A stretch of DNA of 64,000 nt from Fragilariopsis cylindrus CCMP1102 (taxonomy: Eukaryota > Bacillariophyta > Bacillariophyceae > Bacillariales > Bacillariaceae), in assembly GCA_900095095.1 (NCBI GenBank), contig FMBT01000085.1, forward strand, positions 20,962 to 84,961, read 5' to 3'. The position numbers and the translations under genes are program-made. Position 1 is the stretch's first letter, and each line of letters begins with the position of its first letter. The notes beneath the pieces were generated by a model that had not been told where the DNA came from, made no database searches, and worked only from the letters and a program-made list of their open reading frames with translations. Below are positions 10,394-21,600 of the stretch, in pieces.

Positions 10394-11700
10394 ATGAGAT
10401 TAACTGCTGAACTTATAGGTTCCTCCGAACAAAGGACAAACCCGCTTGGAGAAAGAGAGATCATCTTACGAGGATTAGCTATCCCCGTGATAGAGCATTT
10501 GGGTGTTACTCGGGATGCATTTGATGCTATGGATTTAACAGACAATCGATTAGGTCGATTAGAGAATTTTCCTCGGTTACTTCGTCTATGTAGTTTGAGT
10601 CTTTCTGGGAATGTCATTGAAACGATCGATGCAAATAATATGTCGAAGAATGTACCTCATCTCAAATATATGGATCTATCCTACAATCACATATCCACAT
10701 TATTGGAAGTTTCCAATTTAGGAAAGGCATATTCTGCTACCACTACTGATAATAAAAGCGACAAAAGTAATGATAATAAGAAATCAAAGGGAGCACTCGA
10801 AATATTAAGTCTAGTTGGGAATCCTGTACAAAGTGAGTTGAAAAAATAAATAAATAAACTCTCGTAATCTTCGTCGTCGATATTACATCATCACTATAAT
10901 AATAATCTGATGCAGAAATAAACATCTCTCGTTATTGTTGTTTGTTTTCGTACTTGAGAGAAAAGAAAAACATCAAATAATTATATACGATGGATGAAAG
11001 TTTGTTATTGCGTCGTTTCCCCGTTTCCCCTCCACGTACTGTGATGACAGCGCTATTATTACATTTTAGATTTAAAACAAACGATACCAAATCAACACCT
11101 TTTTTTTGTCTCAACAACAAGATCGCACCCTTTATTCTTTTTCTCGTTATCTGCATTTCTTTTCTTTTTTCCTCCTTCTTCCAAACAATTATATAATAGG
11201 GAGGCAACATTATAGACTGTACACCATACAGAGTATTCCTTCCCTTAAAGTCCTAGATCATCAAAGGATAACCCAAACAGAACGGGACCGAGCAAGGCGG
11301 TTAGCCGGTTCTGCGGCGGGGCTGCTTTGGAGAGTGATATACAGGTTGAAGCTGGAAAACAGAAAACATTTACTCCTGGTGAGGGGAATCGGCGGAAGAA
11401 TCATTTGCAGTTAACTTCACACCAGAAGAAAAGGAACAAATTCGTCAAATGGTTGCCAATGCTGAATCTCCTACGGAAATTGAAGAGATAGAACGTTCTG
11501 TCCAAAGGGGGGTACTACCGAAGCCGAAGACAAAGAAAGGGAGTGACGCCGAGGCCGCCGCAGCCAATGAAGGGAAGGAAGGAATCAATTCTACAGATCT
11601 AGATAATGGTAATGATCGCAAGCGACCTCCACCACCGCCCAACACAGAAGAAAATAAAAATGGTGAAGGGGGGCATACAGAGAAAAAAATAAAGACGTGA
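10394..11700 (+). CDS. SNRPA1: U2 small nuclear ribonucleoprotein A' (leucine-rich repeat)
   Basis: Exons 10394-10832 and 11200-11700 with a 367-base intron, about 313 residues after correction. The ATG at 10394 gives MRLTAELI, matching the conserved U2A' start; the upstream in-frame ATG at 10370 would add eight residues and is less likely. LRR features are clear: IILRGLAIPVIEHLG, FDAMDLTDN, SLSLSGN, YMDLSYNHI, LSLVGNPV. The LRR cap (HYRLYTIQSIPSLKVLDHQR) is followed by RDRARRLAGSAAG and a Lys/Pro-rich tail ending EKKIKT, probably a nuclear localisation signal. U2A' binds U2B'' and stem IV of U2 snRNA. Two missing bases break exon 2: in or near GGGG at 11318-11321 and near 11415. The tail is longer than in animals and contains a Pro run. 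Confidence 0.93.
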
Positions 11701-11930
11701 TGAGTATTTCTCATTATAAACACTATATCGAATTGCTTCTATTTATAGATTGAGTAGACTTCTATTATAGATTGAGTAGACTGATTCGATTCGATTCGAC
11801 TCGATTCGGATAACTGCGTTTCAGTCATAACTAATTTAAATATATGTATCATTACATGTATGTTGCGTGTATACTTTTTTTTAAATCGATTTAATGATAT
11901 CATCTCCCCACCAGCTAGCTAGCTTGCAAA

Positions 11931-14158
11931 TTAAAGAACAATTTTAGCCAGCTGTCGTTTTATTGACAAGGTCTTGGCAAGAATATCATCCTCAAATTTC
12001 TGATGTATGGCAAAATATCCAAGGCTTCCAAACTTGTTAATCCTAAACTAAGTAATCTCATTAAGTTTATCGAAGGAGTGCACAGTCCACCCAAGTTGGA
12101 TCCCAAGACTGGTTCCATCTGACAAAGAATCATTCCAGCGTGGCGCATATTGTATCCTTTACCCCCAGAGTATATTGGTAACGTCATTTGCCTCAGTAGA
12201 GCATCTTCCATGAGAGCACGGCTGGTCATTTCCGCTTCGGTAACAACTTCAAGAGCTGTGGGTCCCAATGGAACATTCTTTTGTTGCATGCTCTTGATGT
12301 ATTGTAGACTAGCCACCATAGTTGGTAGGTCGGTGGTAGACATAAGAATTTCCAATGCCATTCCATGTCGCCTCAATAGGTTTAGTTCTAACTGAATTGA
12401 TAAATTAGAAGGATATATTGTTGACGATGCAGTATTACAAGCGGCGGTAGCAGTAGACGAAGATAAATCGGCCCTCCTATGGACGTCGTACGTGATGATG
12501 ACATGGCCATTCTTGGATATGTTTCAAAACGATTACTTGTATCTAATTGTTCATATGAAAATGAATGGGGAGCAGAATGAGACGGCGGTGAAAGTGGCAA
12601 TGCTTGTTCAAGCTCGGTGCTAACGTTGGCGTGCTCCAAAACTATCGTCTGTTAAGTCTATTATATCACTGTCTGCAGGTATGAAGTTGAAATTATTGAA
12701 AGTAGAAGGTGCATCGACGTCTGATATTGTACGTGCTTCTGAGGGAGGTCCGTTCAACGCTGAATCAGAAATATTTTGACGTCGAACATCTTCCTCTCTT
12801 GATCCAACTTGAAACTCACTAAGCAAATTATCTGATACCCATCGTATTGATGGGATCGATCTACCATCCGATGAATGCCCAGAAGCTGGTATCTCAAGGC
12901 TTGCCTGCGCAGAATTATATGGCGTATTGGTAATGTATGAGGAATTACAAGTGTCTTCTTGTTGAGCTCCTCCAAGTGCACTGCTCGAAATTCTTTTAGC
13001 AGTAGATGCTTCGAGACTTAGAAAATCATCGAACCCTTTTTTCGGGTTCGGTCTTGCCGTCTCTCTGCAGTTTCCAACCAACTCATCAGGCGAAATCCAA
13101 AGACAATTCTTGGCTCCGTCTTTTAGTACAAGTCTCTTTACCAGCACAGCCCCAGACGATTTGTCAATTTCTAGTATCTTGCATGGTAAATTGATCTCCG
13201 TTTCATAGCATACCCTGTAAAAAAAGTGTAATGTGTGTGTGTGTGTGTTGTGTGTGAGTGAGTGAGAGAAGGTACACCAAAAAGACAAGACAGTAAGGCT
13301 TCAAAAGCTAACCAAGCAACATATTCATTCTAAAAATTTAAACTTACGCTCCTACCACAAGGTCGCACCGCACACGAAACTTCCCCTCCTTGAACATCCG
13401 CTTATTCAGGTAGAATTTACTTTCATAAAAATGGTGTTCATTGTCCTCATGTTTTCTAGCATAGCCATCGCTGTCGTCATTATTAAAGAATCGGATCAAA
13501 CCATCAGTAGAACACAAAACACCAGTTCGATATATCTGTTTTCGATCAAACATAGGCGATGGCCTATTGTGCCAAAGATAAGAAATTAACTGACCAGGCT
13601 TGGGTATGATGTATTTATCGTCGATTTTTGCTTCAAAAGGTGGTGGTATAGCTGATTCTTTTCGGTGTGCATTTTGTGGTTTATCATCATAGATCGTCGA
13701 TCCGGAGATTATCTTCACACCACCACAACGTGCTAGGTGCCGGAGTGTGATATAATTAATTTCTTTTTTAACTTTCTTCTTCTTCTTGCGTTTTGACTTT
13801 ATTCTACGTGAATATGACGTGCAAACGAAAGGAGACATCACTTTCAGCCTCGTAATCGAAATAGGCAGCCCATTCAATTCTGTATCTTTCTTTTCACCCG
13901 ATGGTCCTGTAACCTCCTTCGTATCATTTATTTTCGCTAGCTGTTGCTGTTGCTTCTTTCTCTTTTGCCTCTTTAGTGTGGGTTCAAGAAAGAGTTGATG
14001 TGCGATACCGATTGATCCTTCCCGCCATGGACAATCCCTTTTCAATTTACCTGCTGATTCCTAGTTGATCTCCTCTCTGATGGCGTTGGGGCTTTGAAAA
14101 TTTTATTTCCCAGTTCCAGCTTCTTATTATCGCAGACGGCCATTATTGGAGAAGCCAT
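11931..14158 (-). CDS. unrecognised conserved-looking protein, probably nuclear
   Basis: Exons 13348-14158 and 11931-13214 with a 133-base intron (GT-rich repeat inside), about 698 residues after correction. The N-terminus (from MASPIMAV) is basic, with a KRKKKKKVKK cluster suggesting nuclear import. A compact block follows with PGQLISYLWHNRPSP, YRTGVLCSTDGLIRFF and FRVRCDLVVGAVCYETEI, continuing across the splice as LPCKILEIDKSSGAVLV, which could be a beta-rich reader-like domain. A long Ser/Asp-rich linker carries IIDLTDDS (SUMO-interaction-like). The C-terminal block is helical (LEILMSTTDLPTMVASLQYI). Frame breaks: one base missing near 14050, one extra base in the run at 12638-12641, one missing near 12474 and one near 11994; the last restores an ending IKRQLAKIVL at 11931. 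No family was recognised. Confidence 0.7.
13228..13266. repeat. GT/GAGT microsatellite in an intron
   Basis: (GT)n followed by (GAGT)n near the 3' splice end of the intron of the 11931-14158 gene (minus strand reads CA-rich, like a polypyrimidine region). Confidence 0.8.
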
Positions 14159-16046
14159 TTTTACGTCAGACGTAATATTTCCTAGATCTTTTTGAAGCGT
14201 AGTAGGCAACACAATAAAAACAACTTATGTGGCGAAGTATGAAGCTGTAAACTTATCGCATTCAATCTAAATACATATTCTTTCTTTACTGTCCCACTCT
14301 CACTTTCTCTGGCTTAGGTGAAGCTAGTAAGGTAGTCGTACTTCTTTGTGATTAAATTCTGCCACGAAACATAATACTGTATCGAACCCGTACAGCACAA
14401 ATTTCGGAGAATTATTATTTACTTGACAATCTTCGCAATCAAACACACACACTTTCGCATTAAATACACATGATGGGATGGGATGTACGATCGATGAATA
14501 GTCCTGATTTCGCGCGCGCCACGTTGTTGAATAATAGAAACGCACAAAGCTTACTACTTGGACACAACCATTTATTTTATTACCCATAATGTATGTATTC
14601 AATAATTTGGAGCATGACCAGTAAGTACAACGTGTGTCTCTATCTTTGTCACTACTATCTTTGTGTCATCATTCATGGCAATTGATTGAATGATCCTTTT
14701 CTCCTGTAGATCTGGTGTGTGTGGTGGTGGCTAATAACAAAACCATAAATTGATGGCAGTATTTAGACTAACAATAATAACAGTCTTTCCAAGATTTCAA
14801 ATCCAATCCATTTCAACTTATTAAGGCTACACTTATTGTCCATCATTGTCATATTGGGGCATCAAATAACATGACTAAGATTGAAGTCAAGATTTTCTTT
14901 TAATTTGGATGATGCAGTTGTTGTGCTGCTGTGTGATTGATGATGATGTCTCCTTTTTGCCTGTACTAAAATAGCTACCAATGTTGAAGCCTGTAGGAAC
15001 ATGGGAGTATTAGATACCTATCCTACAAGGCATTGATACCTCACTTATTTTGGGCTTCATTCCAGTAGATTTATGTAAAAGTTGCCATGGTCGAAATTTG
15101 ATTACAATCACAAGGTTGTAAGATTTTTTACTTTGTTGATTGCATGCACTATGATGTTTGCTGTCTGAACAAGATAGAAGTATGTGTCAATTGTAGATAC
15201 AAAGGTCCAAACCAGGAATGTACACAATATATGTCCAAACATTTGGGAATCCCATGCACAAACTTTGTGCTCCAGAGGTTTGCTGCACACAAATATTGTT
15301 ATCGGTACACAGTCAGCAGTATTTTTTGTAGTTTTGTATCAAGATTTTTTTAAACTCAGTGCGTAATATTTGGTATGGTTACCTTGTTGGGGATTCAATT
15401 TATTACAAGCCCCATGTGAGGTTTTTGTGGTACACGTTCTGAGTCATCAACATATGGCATATATTAAGCAAATTAAGGTGTGGTTGATAGCTCAAACAGA
15501 CTATGTGAATTAACATACCTATATTGCCGCATCACCATGTTTCTATGCAGTAGGTAAATAATATAAACAAGTCAATAAGCTAACAATATATAGTATACAA
15601 ACCTACATATTATAGTATAGTATCTTCAAGCATTACATAGTCATAGCATAGGCAGTGACCTCAAATAAGCAGGGGTGTGACTACTATTGTATTTCAACAC
15701 CCGGTAGAAAATGAGTAGTAAGCGAACCCTCTAACTCATAGTAGAAGTATTTAAGCCATTCGCCAAGAGTTGCGAGCAGCGTCCTCCGCAATATGCGAAT
15801 TTCCCGTGCTTTTGAAATTTGTGCATTTATGAGAGATAACGGCCCAAACATAGTAAACAACGGTAAAACAGTGATCAGTGACTGAAGACAAAAGGATGAC
15901 AGTTTAGTATTGTGTATTGCTAAACCTATCAACAAAAAGTTTACAACGACAGAAGATATTATTTTATGATGAGTTAAGAGTCTATTTCTGAATATTGCGT
16001 ACTAGTAGTACTATAAACATAAACGGAAATACACTACAGTACTTGC
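14159..16046. other. 1.9-kb stretch without a gene
   Basis: No convincing coding frame. The best candidate is a minus-strand frame at 15684-15935 (83 residues) but it starts only with TTG and has no recognisable pattern. The sequence is AT-rich with scattered TACAGTA words. The right end should hold the promoter of the 16047 gene. Confidence 0.5.
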
Positions 16047-17913
16047 ATGTGGTCCTTCGGAAATAAACGGGAGGACCAGATCTCTCCAGAAGCAAAAATG
16101 CAAAATGGACCAATTCTAAGACATCCTGCTACTACTACTACCCGTGCCATTAACGGCCCTCGATTAGATCAAAACCATCAACAACCTCAGCAACAAATCA
16201 TTTCACCTAGAGGAGCAGGCACTCTTGCTGCTAAGAGTCGAATGTTTTATAAAAACAAGAAATTGTCATCGACAAATAATAACGTCTCCTCGAATACGAA
16301 TACCAATAGCAATACCAAAGCAGGTCCTGGCGGTCAACAACCTCAAAATCAGCCACAGCAAGAGGCTCAAAACGAGCGTGGCAATAGTAACCGCTCAAAG
16401 AATCTTAAACGCTATTTTTCAGGAGGAGGTAGCAACAGAAACAATAATGGTTCCACCAATGATGATTATTTGCAAGACATGAGTGTCAGCGAAACATCCA
16501 ATGGGATTGAAGTTTCATTTCCTGGTAGCCAATTAGCCAAATCAAATCATTCAAATTTAGATTCTCATCGAAACCCTGTAATATCCTTGAAGGATCAGAT
16601 TCGGCAGCGACAAAGAGTATATAAGAGCCAGTTTTCCGCTGTCTTATCTGCATCTACCGATATCGCAAATGCTGGTGCAATGAATAACAGCAATTGGCGA
16701 CCGAAGGTCATAGAATACCACTCCTGGGAATTACTCCAGCCGATACAGCGTACACCGATACGTTACACCTACTTCAAACTGCGCCTGTTGTTGACGAATG
16801 GACGGCTGTCAAACAAGAGTTGGTACATTTGGAGAAGGAAATTTCGTCCCTTGAACGAGATCGAATCTTCCTGCAACAAAACCACCTCAAGGAGAATAAT
16901 AACAATTCATCTAGTCGCCAGTTAGAGAATATGCAGCAACACACTGAATTGATCACCTGGAATGTGCATAAGCTATTGAAGGACGATGCATTGAAACTGA
17001 AACTACTGTCAGTCTCGGAACGAACCAAGCTTCAAAAACAACGAGGAAATTCGCTAACAATTCATCTTAGCAATACCCGAACTCAGGAAATGTTTGTTCA
17101 TACATGTGGAGGCAAACTACACAGTAATCAAAAAACGAGTCTATTTAAGAATGATGGTAGCATCATAACACTCATGCCAAGTAATTGCCGCCCTCCTCAT
17201 GGTGCAGCTACGACCTTACTATACTTGAGTTTGATATCCGATACCAAAAATTCCATCGGTAATGCTGGGTTGTATTTTTCACGAGATGATGGTGAGTCAC
17301 AATGCATTGGAGAAATACCCAACAGACTCCATCGAAGATTAGAAAAGCAGGGTGGTGAAGGAACCACCGATAGTAGATATTTTCATATCTGAGTACTGGT
17401 CCACGCGGGTGCTACTTTGCCGAATTCCAATCTGGAGAATGTTGGTGGGGATCAGCTGTTGAAGATGCTGATTTTCACAATATAATGCATTCGTGGAATG
17501 TGTATCGAGTAGCTTTTGGTCCGATTGAGAGTATTAAACACGATAATCATGAACTACAAATACCAACAGCACAACCATCAGAAAAGAAACATAACGACAA
17601 AGCTATATCAACTAATTCCTGGATTATTTTAAGTCATGATGGGAGAGCAGCGTGGAAGAACCTGCCCTCACGATTGTCAAATAAATTAGAGGAGCGGCTG
17701 GCCAATCGGGCAGCACCAGTTGAAGTTTCTTTAGGTCCAGGTGATTCCTATTTCGTACGTTTTCTGGATGGTTCGATTGACTACTGTTTACCAGCTAAGG
17801 TTGCTCGTGTCTGTGAACGTATTGAACAGAGAGGAGGAACTATCACCAATATTAGTCTCCATCCTGATATATCTCATGACTTTGTCATTCGCCATACTGA
17901 ATTGACAAGATGA
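16047..17913 (+). CDS. unrecognised Asn/Gln-rich protein with coiled coil and conserved C-terminal module
   Basis: Single exon, about 622 residues after correcting two missing bases (near 16705 and in or near the T4 run at 17380-17383). Residues 1 to about 160 are Asn/Gln/Ser-rich and disordered (Asn/Thr repeats, GGGSNRNNNGS). Around 235-310 is a helical, probably coiled-coil region (VKQELVHLEKEISSLERDR). The C-terminal half looks globular, with GCYFAEFQSGECWWGS, WNVYRVAFGP and a block WKNLPSRLSNKLEERL, APVEVSLGPGDSYFVRFLDG, DYCLPAKVARVCERIEQRGG, ITNISLHPDISHDFVIRHTEL. That block is patterned like a compact folded module, but I cannot name a family. No membrane segment or targeting signal. 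Conservation on both sides of each shift supports one gene. Confidence 0.75.
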
Positions 17914-18688
17914 AAAATTCTTGATAAACAAAATGAATAATAAGTCATTATTTTCCTTAATTTTGGTTGGTTAAAGATTCATTCTGTATCATTACGTGAA
18001 GTAACAATCTACTTGCTAAAAACAAGCAGTATACTTATGTAGGCTAATACCCATTAGAGGTAAAATTGTAATATTTTTGTTTACTCCTGTATAATACTGT
18101 ACAAATCAAGTACTTGTACAGTAGTATGATAGATATTTGTTTTGGCTACTAGTAGATTACTTTTTTTAATCTGACTGTAACGTTACTAGTACAGATTCTG
18201 TTTTGTCTCCTACAGTACTATCGGGTCTAAAGGAGGTCTGTCCGGCCTCCGTCATGATACTTTGCTTAGACCAGTAATTTTCTCGGTCGTGCTACATTTT
18301 TTAAATAACAACTACAAAATACTTTTACACGTAATTAATTCTCAGTCGCACACAATTTTTGACGCGCCGACTCTCCAGAAAGGTATGTACTGTATGACAA
18401 CACTCAAGCCCAAAATAGCCTTAATCTGTGCTACCGCTAGCTATAGACCGTGTCGCGACTATTCTTTCAATCGTCGTCTTCTATGATTATTATATTAAAC
18501 AAGAAGACACTAGCAACCTACCTATCTTGAATCTCCTTTCGGGCTTTAGCCACCCGTTCAATACAGCATCTAGCAACACAAACTCTCGCTCTTGCTTTAT
18601 CTGGATGACGCCGCGGGGGACGACGAACGTTTACACAGGATCAACACTATTCTCACTCTTCAAAATAAGGTGAACATTGTTTTATCCA
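17914..18688. other. intergenic region upstream of the HA-domain gene
   Basis: 775 bases with several copies of TACTAGTAC/TACAGTA-like words and two short frames (18262-18486, 18428-18673) that lack coding character. Probably 3' UTR plus promoter and 5' UTR. Confidence 0.5.
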
Positions 18689-21600
18689 ATGGCTTCGAAA
18701 GCTGCTCCTGCCCCGGCAAAATCTACACCAGCACAGCTGCCTGATAACCATGCTACTACTAACGCAACGACGGCCACAACGGCCACGACGACGCCGACAG
18801 CCACGACAGCTACGTCTTCATCCCACAATACTAATAGCAACAACAGCTCATCATTGCTGCCTGCGATCCGTCGTCGCCGAAGAGATTCTTCCGATGATTT
18901 CAATGCGAATGGGTCTCTGGGGAGCATTGGGGGGAGTGCAGTGGGAAGCAGTGTGGAATTATCCGCATCTGGAGGAGGAGGGGGAGTAGCAGGAGGGAAT
19001 AGCAATATCAACAGCAATGATAAAAAACGTACCAGTATTTCGCCTTCTGGGCGGAGACCATTTCGAAAACGAAAGGCATCCGTCGATTTTTCCTTCCCTG
19101 CCTTGTCGATGGATGACAACGATGCTTCCTATTCCATTGCTAATACGGCATTACTTTCACAACATCATCGCCATGCGAAAACACCAGCGGCAACAACAGC
19201 ACCAGTTGCAGAAAGATCAATTTCGTCGTCAATGTTAGGTTCGATACTTCCGTCGTCATCCACACGCTGTCGTCTGTATTCCGATCTAACTATGAACGAG
19301 TCGTTAGCTGCATCAAATTCCTCATCGAAACAACAACCACAGAATAATCATTTCAATAGTAATAGTAAACAGAAAGAAGATCAGGAACAGATTCTGCCTT
19401 CAATGGATGCTTTACCACCCATGGAAGATTTGCTACCACATATTGACCACGATACATCGTCTATATTATTACACCCACCCGAAAGTCCAACAAGCAGTGG
19501 TAACACGCTTACGAATCACTCTACTCACAGCAGCAGCCACAACACGCATACTTTACGAAAACGAAGGGCCTATTCTTTTGCTTCATCGGTAAAGTCAGAA
19601 GGTTGTGGTTTGGATCGTTTAGATACTTTGGGTGTCGAAGCAACCATATCTGCATCGAGGATACGGAAAGGTTCTTCGCTAACATCAGAAAAAAGTCATG
19701 GTGATAAATCTCACGAAGCTAGTGAAAACAGCAGTACCAATAATAGTTACGAAGGTACGTTGGGATCACAATCACATCGCTTCTTAATGGAAGCATTTCT
19801 AGGGGACGGGACGGAAAGTCTCGTGTTGAATCCGTCGCAGCGTGAACGATTAGGGAGTTTTGATCAGGCGGCTACGGTTACAGGAAGAAGTTGCACTCAC
19901 ACCACCACCACCAACAATCATAATGGAATTAGTCGTAGTAAAAACAACAACAATAATGATGATGATAATAATAATAACAAAAGCAGCAGTGCTGACAACA
20001 TACTCATCTCGCGAGAACGACTGTCGAGTATAGGGGGACGACGAGACCGGTTAGATTCCTGGGGTGGAATGTCTGACTTGTCTTATGGGATGAAGGACCA
20101 AAATTTGGAATCTCTTGGAATCGGGAATGCTTCCACAGGAATTAATAATAACAGTAACAACGCAGCTGGGTCAGCCGTAGCACCCAACAATACAGCTTCA
20201 GCATTGGCGGCCACTATTTACACTAGCTTGGCCAATGATGTAACGGCAGCTGCCCAGGATGGGAACGAATCCGTCTCATCATTTCTAATCAACGATGAAA
20301 CTTTTCCAAACCGAGATCGATCAAATACAATGGCAACTATGCAAACTATGCAAACTGTCGCAACAGACCAATCGGCACTCCTCCACACACACAACAATGC
20401 ATTATCTGGTTTAGATTCTGAATTTCCATCTGATGTTCACAGTTTTGTCAAGGCTGCCATGGCATCCGTAGAAGATCAATTGGCAGATTTGGCAACAGCG
20501 GTTGAAGCTGTATCAAAAGACAACAATGGGGATTATGAAAGCGAAATAAGCAGCACAGTGTCGCCTATGATTGGAGCTGCTTCCGATATTGGCTCAAATA
20601 TATCAGATTCTGTCGTCGGTCGGCCGAGATCCTCCTCAATATCTTCCTTGTTACAAATTGCCGTAGACTACGATGCTGTAGCTGCCGCTGTTGATGCTGC
20701 AGAAGCTGCTGCGGGTGCTATTGATTTGACCAATTTCACATCATCTAGTACATCGAAAACACCATCGATTACCAGCGCAGGGATCTCTTCCTCGTCATCT
20801 GTCGGATCACATCATTCGCAAATGAATCATAAACAGCGGGCACGTCCGCTTCCAATCCAGAAAAAGAAGTCTCGTACAACCAACAAGAATTCGGGTAAGC
20901 ACCCTCCTTCTTCTTCTTTAAAATCATCAAAAAATCGAACAAAGAAGAGGTCGTTAGCAGCAGAATCGCTCCATTCAGCCAAGAAACAACGCGTTGCTAC
21001 GAATTCTGCCGTCAAGAAGCCACCAAATACAATACAACTAAAAATGCCCTTGATTCCTAGATCCAAAATGGATGATCGTGACATGGAAAAGCTGCGAGAA
21101 CGAGCAAGAGCTGCAGCAGGATATGTACCTCCATCTGCTACTGGTTCATCAATTAAAGCGACTTCATTGCCACCCAAAAAGCGTACTAATACACCGATGA
21201 CTCCATCAACAGCTCCGCGTCCGTCCATGATTACAAGCGGTAGTAATTTTAAGACACCAATTGCGTCAAATACCGCCGCTTCAAAATACACTACTCCTCA
21301 CTCAGCTTACAGTCGTGGTACACCGTCTTCTGCTACACCGAAAGGTCAATCTAGTCAAAAGTGGGAATCTATGTTCGTGTGTCTCGTGAAATTCATTGCG
21401 GAGCGAAAAACTGAAGCAACTGCTGGTATGACAGATGAGCAAATAAAGGTTTGGAGCTGGGATGGTAATGTTCCCACGACTTTCAAGACAAAGGATGGTA
21501 AGGCTTTAGGTCGGTGGGTGAATAATCAACGTTCCGCAAAAAGTAAGAACACGCTGAAGGATGAACGGGAAACACGTTTGGTAAATGCTGGTCTCAAATG

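Noticed and set aside
15684-15935. 83-codon frame on the minus strand
   Set aside because: Starts only with TTG, has no recognisable domain and no neighbouring exon; most likely chance in AT-rich DNA.
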